From Lachnospiraceae bacterium (GTDB lineage Bacteria; Bacillota; Clostridia; Lachnospirales; Lachnospiraceae), in contig CAAGFJ010000041.1 in assembly GCA_900769115.1 (NCBI GenBank), forward strand, positions 1 to 5,063: DNA of 5,063 bases, written 5' to 3'. Shown here piece after piece: positions 1 to 5,037 of this stretch. The notes below the pieces were generated by a model. It was not told the DNA's origin and did no database searches. It was given only the letters and a program-made list of their open reading frames with translations. The position numbers and the translations under genes were made by a program. Position 1 is the first letter of the stretch; each line of letters begins with the position of its first letter.

Positions 1-51
1 CTAGGATGGATGAGTCCTGTTCAATATAGACTTACCCTTCTGGCAACATAA
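1..51 (+). CDS. IS3-family transposase OrfB, C-terminal end (partial)
   Basis: Frame 1 reads LGWMSPVQYRLTLLAT and then TAA at 49-51. The MSPVQYR string is the typical last segment of the OrfB (DDE, rve-type integrase) subunit of IS3-family transposases, which cut and join the ends of the element. Only 16 codons lie inside the window; the gene continues to the left. The call is reinforced by what follows at once: a hairpin and then an IS3-type terminal inverted repeat, the usual layout at the right end of these elements. The DDE residues are outside the window, so it cannot be said whether the transposase is intact. Confidence 0.8.
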   Translation, partial: LGWMSPVQYRLTLLAT

Positions 52-76
52 AAATGAGACGACCGAAGCCGTCTCA
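50..76 (-). terminator. Rho-independent terminator, minus strand, within the IS end
   Basis: Read on the minus strand, TGAGACGGC and GTCGTCTCA form a 9-bp stem with one G-U pair, closed by C-G around a TTCG tetraloop, followed by TTTTT (plus 50-54). This is a textbook intrinsic terminator. It lies 47 bases past the stop codon of the GH1 gene and would end that transcript. On the plus strand the hairpin is followed by A residues, so it should not terminate the transposase transcript well. It may also shield the transposase gene from antisense readthrough. Confidence 0.8.
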
Positions 77-81
77 AAAAA

Positions 82-105
82 GTCTAACTTTTGGGGGTCA
101 CTACA
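82..105 (+). repeat. Terminal inverted repeat (right) of the IS3-family element
   Basis: Read inward on the minus strand it begins TGTAGTGACCCCCAAAAG and continues into TTAGAC. The T-G start and the CCCCAAAAGTTAGAC core are typical of IS150-group IS3 elements. The partner repeat is beyond the left edge. The outer boundary could instead be 100. Confidence 0.7.
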
Positions 106-117
106 CTGTGCAAGGGT
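106..117 (-). repeat. 12-bp repeat copy abutting the IS end
   Basis: The minus strand reads ACCCTTGCACAG, identical to plus 4946-4957. It lies 7 bases after the GH1 stop codon, and the second copy lies 6 bases after the leuA stop codon. Identity stops exactly where the IS end begins. One 12-bp match is expected by chance about once in a window of this size, so only the positions make it notable. Confidence 0.5.
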
Positions 118-123
118 AAAAGT

Positions 124-1536
124 TTAATTGGAAAGATCCTCTCCATTTGTGGCAATAACTTTCTTATACCAATAGAACGAATCTTTGCGGTAACGCTTCA
201 GATCTTTCAAGTCAAACTCATCACGATTCACATAAATGAATCCATAACGTTTTACAACACCTTCATGCGTAGATACCAGATCAATCGCAGACCATGGACA
301 ATATCCCATCATTTCCTCACCCTCTGATACAGCAAGCTTGATCTGTTCAATATGTTTGCGAAGATACTCAATACGATAATCATCATGTACTTTGCCATCT
401 TCTGTCAGCTTATCATATGCACCAAGTCCATTCTCTGTAACGATCATCGGTAAATGATACCGACTATAGATCTCACGAATGGTTGCACGGAATCCATCCG
501 GATCAATCTCCCATCCAAACTCGGTACGAAGAAGGTTCGGATTGGCATAATTACGGTATACACCAGGCTCTGAGGCACCTGCCTGCTGGTCTCCGGACTC
601 TGCTACAGCACTTCCATCATCCCATTCTACCGTTGCTGTAGAATAATAGTTAAATCCGATAAAATCCGGATGTCCTTCTTTCATGATATCCATATCGCCC
701 TCTTCCATCTCAGGAATTGCGTCATGTTCCTCTAAGAACTTCCATACCAGATTGTTATATCTGCCATACACTGCCATATCCAAATACAACCAGTTACGGA
801 TTGCGTTAAAGTTCTGTGCTGCCAGGATGTCTTTTGGCTTGCAGCTTGCCGGATAGATCAGAGAAATATTCGGCGCCGGTCCAATCTTACCACCAGGAAC
901 CATATCATGACAAAGTTTCATTGCCTTTGCCTGAGCGAGCAGCATATGATGATTCTCCTGATATAACTTCTTATATTTATTCGTAACACCTTCCATGTTG
1001 CAGGTTCCGATCACATCGCCCACAAGAGTAAGCATATTCTGCTCATTAATGGTGAGCCAGTATTTTACACGATCCCCGTAATTCTCATATAAGATCTTAG
1101 CAAAATTCACAAACTCATCTACACTCTCTCTTCTTGACCAGCCACCCTTTTTCTCCAAAGCTGCCGGCAAGTCAAAATGGAACATCGTAACTAACGGCTC
1201 AATGTTATGCTTCAGGCATTCATTGATCACATCATTATAGAAATCAATTCCTTCCTGATTCACAGCTCCGATTCCCTCCGGAAGAATACGGCTCCATGCA
1301 ATAGAGAATCGGAATGTCTTAAATCCCATCTCTGCCATCAATGCAATATCTTCTTTGTAATGATGATAGAAATCTGCACAAACATCCAACTCACTGGTGC
1401 CTTCCGGCACTTTCTTAATATCCTGCACACTAGGACCTTTGCCGTGTGTAAGGTTTGCACCTTCCACCTGATAAGCACTCGTAGATGCTCCCCATAAAAA
1501 ATTATCCGGTAATGATTTGTTCTTTGTAATTAACAT
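124..1536 (-). CDS. GH1 6-phospho-beta-glucosidase
   Basis: This is a 470-residue cytoplasmic glycoside hydrolase of family 1, the usual length for the family, with no signal peptide. It should hydrolyse 6-phospho-beta-glucosides, such as cellobiose 6'-phosphate, to glucose 6-phosphate and glucose or aglycone. Visible motifs are the N-terminal NFLWGASTSAYQVEGA (12-27), FRFSIAWSRILPEG (75-88), FHFDLP (119-124), the acid/base Glu165 in TINEQN and the nucleophile Glu368 in VTENG. Ser422, Lys429 and Tyr431 form S-x6-K-x-Y, the phosphate-binding signature of the 6-phospho subfamily; ordinary beta-glucosidases lack it. NEQ replaces the common NEP after the acid/base Glu, a variation seen in this subfamily. 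The start is set by AGGAGGA 7 bases upstream. The gene follows a ROK kinase on the same strand. Exact substrate (glucoside, thioglucoside or galactoside phosphate) is not fixed by sequence. Confidence 0.93.
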   Translation of the reverse strand: MLITKNKSLPDNFLWGASTSAYQVEGANLTHGKGPSVQDIKKVPEGTSELDVCADFYHHYKEDIALMAEMGFKTFRFSIAWSRILPEGIGAVNQEGIDFYNDVINECLKHNIEPLVTMFHFDLPAALEKKGGWSRRESVDEFVNFAKILYENYGDRVKYWLTINEQNMLTLVGDVIGTCNMEGVTNKYKKLYQENHHMLLAQAKAMKLCHDMVPGGKIGPAPNISLIYPASCKPKDILAAQNFNAIRNWLYLDMAVYGRYNNLVWKFLEEHDAIPEMEEGDMDIMKEGHPDFIGFNYYSTATVEWDDGSAVAESGDQQAGASEPGVYRNYANPNLLRTEFGWEIDPDGFRATIREIYSRYHLPMIVTENGLGAYDKLTEDGKVHDDYRIEYLRKHIEQIKLAVSEGEEMMGYCPWSAIDLVSTHEGVVKRYGFIYVNRDEFDLKDLKRYRKDSFYWYKKVIATNGEDLSN

Positions 1537-1543
1537 AATGAAA

Positions 1544-1550
1544 TCCTCCT
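1544..1550 (-). promoter_or_regulatory. Ribosome binding site of the GH1 gene
   Basis: The minus strand reads AGGAGGA, a near-perfect Shine-Dalgarno sequence, 7 bases before the ATG at 1536. It confirms that start and suggests efficient translation. Confidence 0.85.
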
Positions 1551-1644
1551 ATTCGTTGATATATTAATATAATCTTCTTTTTATTGATGTTTCCCAAACA
1601 ACCTAATACCACGACTATCTGTCGCTTCACAGCCCTATTGTTCT
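1551..1644 (-). other. Spacer between kinase and GH1 genes
   Basis: The intergenic stretch is 108 bases including the GH1 ribosome site. I see no terminator in it, so cotranscription of kinase and GH1 gene is plausible. A perfect AT-only palindrome, TATATTAATATA, sits at 1560-1571 just upstream of the ribosome site and could supply a -10 element, but no matching -35 is visible at normal spacing. An internal promoter is therefore possible but unsupported. Confidence 0.4.
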
Positions 1645-2607
1645 CTATACTTCTTCATATATCTGCTTAAAGTTGTATAATGCACCAAGCAGATTCGAAT
1701 CATTGCGGAACTTGCAGACATCAATCTTCATATCATTAAACACCAGACTGATCTTCTTAAGCTGGTCTACATACTTCTGAATCCCCGCAAGAAATGCCGG
1801 TTCCGCACTGATACCACCTCCTATTAAAATTACCTCCGGATTATAGATCACATACAGATTGCAACATTGCTTTGCAATACTGAAATACATCTCTTCTAAG
1901 ATATCTGTCGCTTCCGTATCTCCTTCTCTCGCCCATTGATAAATCTTCTCACCTGTTACCTCTTCAAACGGTATCCCTTTCTTCTTTGCCAACCGAAAAC
2001 ACACTGAACCGGTTGCTGAGATTGCCGACCATGTAAATGGCATCTTCTCAATCGCCTCGTAAACACTTAACTTCTCGCCCTGCTGAATCCGGTCAAGATC
2101 TCCTCTGTCAATCTTTTCAAAGATATAAGATACTTCACCGGCTAACAAATGCTTTCCCCGATGGATTCTCCGGTCTTTCACCATTGCCCCACCAATTCCC
2201 GTACCAAATACCAGTACATACGCATCCTCTACATCTTTCGCATTGCCAAGCCAAACCTCCGCTAATGCTGCGCACTTTCCGTCATTTTCCAAGGATACAC
2301 GAAGTCCATCACAACGCTTACTCACCAAATCCATCAAATGAACATTATGCATATAGCGGATTCCACCTCCACCATAAACAATGCCGTTGACTATATCCAC
2401 CTGCCCGGGAAGTCCCATGGCAATTCCTTCTACTTTGTCCTTCACCTTATAACAATCATACACATTTCCAATCATTTCCACAAAGTCATCAATCGTCTGT
2501 TCCTCTTTGATCGGAGTCGGAATCTTTGCCTTCTCTTTAATCGTTCCATCTCCTGTCATCCAGGCATACTTAATCGTTGTACCACCTACATCAAACACCA
2601 AATACAT
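1645..2607 (-). CDS. ROK-family sugar kinase, probable beta-glucoside kinase
   Basis: This is a 320-residue cytoplasmic ASKHA-fold kinase that should transfer phosphate from ATP to a sugar hydroxyl. Numbered from the chosen start, it has DVGGTTIKY (6-14, phosphate loop 1), GLPGQVD (65-71), LENDGKCAALAE (106-117) with catalytic Asp109, GTGIGG (135-140, phosphate loop 2), AGEVSY (156-161) at the sugar site and LIGGGIS (261-267, adenosine site). The CxCGxxGC zinc cluster typical of ROK glucokinases and NagC/Mlc-type repressors is absent, and there is no N-terminal helix-turn-helix, so it is a kinase rather than a repressor. I chose the ATG at 2607 because AAAGGAGA lies 7 bases upstream; an in-frame ATG at 2631 would add MKKKGDRF but would place that ribosome site inside the gene. 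The GH1 6-phospho-beta-glucosidase downstream argues for cellobiose or another beta-glucoside as substrate; glucose or N-acetylmannosamine remain alternatives. Confidence 0.85.
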   Translation of the reverse strand: MYLVFDVGGTTIKYAWMTGDGTIKEKAKIPTPIKEEQTIDDFVEMIGNVYDCYKVKDKVEGIAMGLPGQVDIVNGIVYGGGGIRYMHNVHLMDLVSKRCDGLRVSLENDGKCAALAEVWLGNAKDVEDAYVLVFGTGIGGAMVKDRRIHRGKHLLAGEVSYIFEKIDRGDLDRIQQGEKLSVYEAIEKMPFTWSAISATGSVCFRLAKKKGIPFEEVTGEKIYQWAREGDTEATDILEEMYFSIAKQCCNLYVIYNPEVILIGGGISAEPAFLAGIQKYVDQLKKISLVFNDMKIDVCKFRNDSNLLGALYNFKQIYEEV

Positions 2608-2614
2608 GAATCTG

Positions 2615-2622
2615 TCTCCTTT
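2615..2622 (-). promoter_or_regulatory. Ribosome binding site deciding the ROK kinase start
   Basis: The minus strand reads AAAGGAGA, 7 bases before the ATG at 2607. It overlaps codons of the longer in-frame reading from 2631, which has only a poor GGGG-like upstream site, so the shorter protein is preferred. Confidence 0.75.
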
Positions 2623-2662
2623 CTTCTTCATCGCCCCATAGCTTTCTCGTTCATTTTTTCTA

Positions 2663-2691
2663 ATTATAAAATATCAGCTAGATTCTGTATA
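2663..2691 (-). promoter_or_regulatory. Candidate promoter of the kinase-GH1 unit
   Basis: On the minus strand TATACA (2691-2686), a 17-base spacer and a perfect TATAAT (2668-2663) fit a sigma-A promoter and would give a leader of about 50 bases. An overlapping alternative is TTGATA (2695-2690) with a 16-base spacer to TATTTT. The surrounding DNA is very AT-rich, so chance matches are easy. I see no clear catabolite-response (cre) site. Confidence 0.45.
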
Positions 2692-2779
2692 TCAAGATTA
2701 TTGATAAAACTATAACAATTCTGTATTAATATAATTTTTTCTTTTTATAATAAAATACAAAGAATTTTGAATTAATAGT

Positions 2780-2840
2780 CAAAAATTACATTACAAATAT
2801 AGCGTGTACCAAAAAATTGCATTATAAATATAGAGTTGAC
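2780..2840 (+). repeat. Imperfect tandem duplication next to the leuA promoter
   Basis: Bases 2780-2809 and 2810-2840 align along their whole length with five substitutions and one inserted A. Both read CAAAAA..TT.CATTA.AAATATAG.GT..AC. The second unit ends in TTGAC, forming the -35 of the leuA leader promoter; the first has GTGTAC at the matching place. It may be a pair of binding sites, an AT-rich promoter upstream element, or a neutral slippage duplication. Confidence 0.6.
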
Positions 2841-2864
2841 AGTTATTCTAGAATATGGTAATGT
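2836..2864 (+). promoter_or_regulatory. Promoter of the T-box/leuA transcript
   Basis: A perfect TTGACA (2836-2841) is separated by 17 bases from TAATGT (2859-2864), which is a weak -10 but is preceded by TGG, an extended -10 motif. The predicted transcription start is near 2871, shortly before the T-box leader. Confidence 0.65.
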
Positions 2865-2876
2865 TAAGTCACTTGG

Positions 2877-2892
2877 AATTTTCATAAGAATT
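2877..2892 (+). promoter_or_regulatory. Possible CodY-like operator
   Basis: AATTTTCATAAGAATT is an imperfect palindrome matching 12 of 15 positions of the published CodY box AATTTTCWGAAAATT. It lies just after the predicted transcription start, where a bound repressor could block elongation. CodY controls leucine genes in several Firmicutes. In AT-rich DNA a match of this quality is weak evidence. Confidence 0.25.
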
Positions 2893-3110
2893 AAGAAATA
2901 CTGTGATAAGGAATAGTAAGATTTCGGAAGTATACAGAGAGCTGTTGGTTGGTGTGAAGCAGTTATGGATGGAATTTGAACTCGCCTTTGAGTAGCTCAC
3001 TGAACCATATATTCTAGTAGGTGAAGCCGGAACCCAACCGTTATCTTAGGGAGGATATACGACAGACATTGTCCGTATCTGCAATGAGTGCATACAATGA
3101 TGTATGAATT

Positions 3111-3146
3111 AGAGTGGTACCGCGTAGGTAATAGCCTTACGTCTCT
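3111..3146 (+). promoter_or_regulatory. T-box antiterminator element
   Basis: AGAG (3111-3114) pairs with CTCT (3143-3146), and GCGTAGG (3122-3128) pairs with CCTTACGT within 3136-3142, leaving the 7-base bulge TGGTACC (3115-3121). The bulge bases TGGT (3115-3118) complement the ACCA end of a tRNA whose discriminator is A, as in tRNA-Leu. Bases 3133-3145 are shared with the terminator stem, so the two structures exclude each other. Confidence 0.88.
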
Positions 3147-3169
3147 TACAAGGAGACGTAGGGCTTTTT
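3133..3169 (+). terminator. T-box-controlled intrinsic terminator
   Basis: Bases 3133-3145 and 3153-3165 form a 13-bp stem with one T-G pair (AGCCTTACGTCTC / GAGACGTAGGGCT) around a 7-base loop, running into TTTTT at 3165-3169. When tRNA-Leu is charged this hairpin should end transcription before leuA. Confidence 0.92.
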
Positions 3170-3259
3170 GTATGTGGTATCTCTCATTTTTCTGTACGAT
3201 GCGATATATCCGGCAACAACAACATAGTATTATAATAAGGAAAGGTAGGTATTGGAATC
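3170..3259 (+). other. leuA leader between terminator and start codon
   Basis: These 90 bases separate the T-box terminator from leuA. A purine-rich ribosome site, AAGGAAAGGTAGG, spans 3237-3249, 10 bases before the ATG at 3260. A TATAAT at 3231-3236 has no usable -35 at normal distance. I see no ORF or further structure. Confidence 0.5.
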
Positions 3260-4939
3260 ATGATGGATGCAACCAAGTATAAGAGAAATTATTTTATGCC
3301 ACCGATGGAGTGCTTAGACTGGACAAAGAAAGAATATATTGAGCAGGCTCCTGCCTGGTGTTCTGTAGATCTTCGCGATGGTAATCAGGCTTTGATCGTG
3401 CCAATGAGCTTAGAGCAGAAGATCGAGTTTTTCAAAATGTTAGTTAACGTAGGCTTCAAAGAGATTGAGGTTGGTTTCCCTGCTGCTTCAGAAACCGAGT
3501 ACGATTTCTTACGTGCTTTGATCGACCAGAACTTAATTCCGGATGATGTAACCGTTCAGGTATTAACACAGGCAAGACCACATATCATCAAGAAAACATT
3601 CGAGGCCGTTAAAGGATGCAAACATGCTGTCATTCATTTATACAACTCTACTTCTTTAGCACAGCGTGAACAGGTATTCAAGAAATCCAAAGAAGAGATT
3701 AAACAGATTGCAGTTGATGGTGCAAAAATGTTATTAGACTTAACCAAACAGGATGGCGGTAATTATCAATTTGAGTATTCACCAGAATCATTTACTGGTA
3801 CAGAAGTTGATTATGCCTTAGAGGTATGTAATGCCGTTATCAATGTATGGCAGCCAACTGCTGATAACAAAGTAATCATCAATCTGCCTGCTACGGTTGA
3901 GATGTCGTTACCTCATGTGTACGCAAGCCAGATCGAGTACATGAGCAAGAACCTTGCTATGCGAGAGAATGTAATTCTTTCCCTTCATCCACATAACGAC
4001 AGAGGCTGCGGTGTTGCAGATGCAGAACTTGGTGTATTAGCCGGTGCAGACCGTATCGAGGGTACTTTATTTGGTAACGGTGAGCGTACCGGTAATGTAG
4101 ATATCATTACGCTTGCCATGAATATGTACACGCATGGTGTAGATCCACATCTTGATTTCAGTAATTTACCGGAGATCACGGAATTATACGAGGATGTAAC
4201 GGGAATGCATGTATATGAGCGTTCTCCTTACACTGGTAAATTAGTCTTTGCTGCTTTCTCCGGTTCCCATCAGGATGCAATCGCAAAGGGTATGAAGTGG
4301 CGTGAAGACAAACAGTTAAAGGATTGGACTGTTCCTTATCTCCCATTAGATCCACACGATGTCGGAAGAGAATACGAAGGCGATGTAATCCGTATTAATT
4401 CCCAGTCCGGTAAGGGTGGAATTGGTTATATCTTAGAGCGCAGCTACGGCTTCAACCTGCCGGCTAAGATGCGCGAGAACCTTGGTTATGCCGTTAAGAA
4501 TGTATCCGATCATTTACACAAAGAATTAACACCGGAAGAGATCCTTGCTATCTTCAACAAAGAATATGTTAATATTAAGACTGCCATCAAGTTAGATGAA
4601 TGTCACTTTGTACAGGAAGGCAATGGCATCATCTCTACTGAGCTTACCATCAAACGCAATGATGTTCCAAAGGTATATCACGGTTCTGGTAACGGACGTC
4701 TGGATGCAGTTGCCAATGCAATCAAGAAACACTTCAATGTAGACTTCAAACTTACTACCTATGAAGAGCATGCATTAGAGCGTGGTTCCAATTCGCAGGC
4801 ATGTTCTTATGTTGGAATTGAGACAAATGACGGCATAACTACATGGGGCTGCGGCATCAAGAACGATATCATTGATGCTTCTGTATGTGCATTGTTGTCT
4901 GCCGTTAACAAAGTATTAGATCGGTCACACATCCAGTAA
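3260..4939 (+). CDS. leuA: 2-isopropylmalate synthase, type 2
   Basis: This 559-residue enzyme condenses 2-oxoisovalerate with acetyl-CoA to 2-isopropylmalate, the first committed step of leucine synthesis in the cytoplasm. The N-terminal TIM-barrel (HMGL-like) carries SVDLRDGNQAL (35-45) with catalytic Arg39 and metal ligand Asp40, EVGFPAASETE (70-80), metal-binding HPHNDRG (243-249) and GTLFGNGERTGN (268-279). A linker contains GSHQDAIAKG (335-344) and NSQSGKGGIGYIL (380-392). The C-terminal regulatory domain, from about 430, has GNGRLDAVANAIKK (477-490) and ERGSNSQA (507-514), so leucine feedback inhibition is likely. SVDLRDGNQAL and the length place it in the yeast/Corynebacterium-like type 2 rather than the DTTLRDGEQ type of E. 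coli. A second ATG at 3263 is an almost equal start. Transcription is controlled by the leucine T-box upstream. No other leucine gene follows within the window. Confidence 0.95.
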   Translation: MMDATKYKRNYFMPPMECLDWTKKEYIEQAPAWCSVDLRDGNQALIVPMSLEQKIEFFKMLVNVGFKEIEVGFPAASETEYDFLRALIDQNLIPDDVTVQVLTQARPHIIKKTFEAVKGCKHAVIHLYNSTSLAQREQVFKKSKEEIKQIAVDGAKMLLDLTKQDGGNYQFEYSPESFTGTEVDYALEVCNAVINVWQPTADNKVIINLPATVEMSLPHVYASQIEYMSKNLAMRENVILSLHPHNDRGCGVADAELGVLAGADRIEGTLFGNGERTGNVDIITLAMNMYTHGVDPHLDFSNLPEITELYEDVTGMHVYERSPYTGKLVFAAFSGSHQDAIAKGMKWREDKQLKDWTVPYLPLDPHDVGREYEGDVIRINSQSGKGGIGYILERSYGFNLPAKMRENLGYAVKNVSDHLHKELTPEEILAIFNKEYVNIKTAIKLDECHFVQEGNGIISTELTIKRNDVPKVYHGSGNGRLDAVANAIKKHFNVDFKLTTYEEHALERGSNSQACSYVGIETNDGITTWGCGIKNDIIDASVCALLSAVNKVLDRSHIQ

Positions 4940-4945
4940 ACCATC

Positions 4946-4957
4946 ACCCTTGCACAG
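4946..4957 (+). repeat. 12-bp repeat copy downstream of leuA
   Basis: ACCCTTGCACAG, 6 bases after the leuA stop codon, is the inverted counterpart of 106-117. Here it continues uninterrupted into CGTAAGTGAAACGG, whereas the left copy is cut by the IS end. Confidence 0.5.
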
Positions 4958-4959
4958 CG

Positions 4960-5037
4960 TAAGTGAAACGGGCATATGTGTGAAACGGACGCTCCGGCCT
5001 AGAAAAATTGGTTCCAAGCCGGGGCCGTTCGCACTTA
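4960..5037 (+). repeat. Intergenic inverted-repeat element with two competing arms
   Basis: Bases 4978-4998 pair with 5018-5034. The outer part is GTGTGAAACGG with CCGTTCGCAC (one bulged A, one wobble); the inner part is CTCCGGC with GCCGGGG, around a 19-base loop. GTGAAACGG occurs twice (4963-4971 and 4980-4988, offset 17), and the first copy in TAAGTGAAACGG can pair instead with CCGTTCGCACTTA (5025-5037). There is no U run, so it is not a standard terminator. It is richer in G+C than other intergenic DNA here and may be a dispersed repeat or an RNA 3' end structure. It runs close to the window edge and may be incomplete. Confidence 0.6.

Larger units (their letters stand above)
1..105 (+). 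mobile_element. Right end of an IS3-family insertion sequence (partial)
   Basis: The segment contains the 3' end of orfB, a hairpin at 55-76 and a terminal repeat at 82-105. The left end is outside the window. IS3-family ends read 5'-TG...CA-3'. Here the outward end could be CA at 99-100 or CA at 104-105. I favour 105, because the inward reading TGTAGTGACCCC then resembles the IS150-group ends found in Firmicutes, and because a sequence repeated elsewhere in the window begins exactly at 106. The element lies tail-to-tail with the minus-strand glycosidase gene. Confidence 0.75.
2871..3169 (+). promoter_or_regulatory. T-box leader (tRNA-Leu-sensing riboswitch) of leuA
   Basis: Stem I shows GTGATAAGG with the AGTA of the loop-E motif at 2915-2918, its partner GAA at 2978-2980, and the specifier codon CTC (Leu) at 2981-2983 followed by GCCTTTGAG. 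The distal helix GCTGTT/AGCAGT (2941-2946 with 2958-2963) carries a GGTG (GNUG-type) loop motif at 2951-2954. Two hairpins follow: one from ATACGACA to TGTCCGTAT around 3057-3079, and CATACA-ATGA-TGTATG at 3091-3106. The T-box sequence AGAGTGGTACCGCG is at 3111-3124, with the terminator after it. In this class uncharged tRNA stabilises the antiterminator and allows readthrough. CTC plus the leuA gene downstream agree on leucine. The 5' limit is the predicted transcription start. Confidence 0.93.

Noticed and set aside
91..327. Plus-strand reading frame starting in the IS end
   Set aside because: It is opposite the conserved C-terminus of the GH1 gene and begins within the IS terminal repeat, with no family signature.
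1560..1571. TATATTAATATA palindrome as an operator for the GH1 gene
   Set aside because: AT-only palindromes are common in such spacers and it matches no operator consensus I know.
2608..2631. Eight-residue N-terminal extension (MKKKGDRF) of the ROK kinase
   Set aside because: The good ribosome site AAAGGAGA lies within this stretch, 7 bases before the ATG at 2607, and the conserved DVGGT loop begins naturally just after that ATG.
2037..2715. Two overlapping plus-strand reading frames (117 and 125 codons)
   Set aside because: They lie mostly opposite the ROK kinase gene, have low-complexity compositions and no ribosome sites; they are antisense shadows.
3231..3236. TATAAT as a second, T-box-independent leuA promoter
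   Set aside because: No TTGACA-like hexamer is present 16-18 bases upstream and there is no TG extension.
3088..3282. Small plus-strand reading frame of 64 codons
   Set aside because: It runs through the T-box sequence and terminator hairpin, has no ribosome site and no recognisable protein features; RNA structure explains this stretch.
3985..4179. Minus-strand reading frame of 64 codons inside leuA
   Set aside because: It is opposite the HPHNDRG and GTLFGNGERTGN motifs of leuA and has no features of its own.
4978..5034. Hairpin after leuA as an intrinsic terminator
   Set aside because: The stem is strong but is followed by CTTAATTGC rather than a U run, and the loop and bulges are unusual; I list it as an inverted-repeat element instead.
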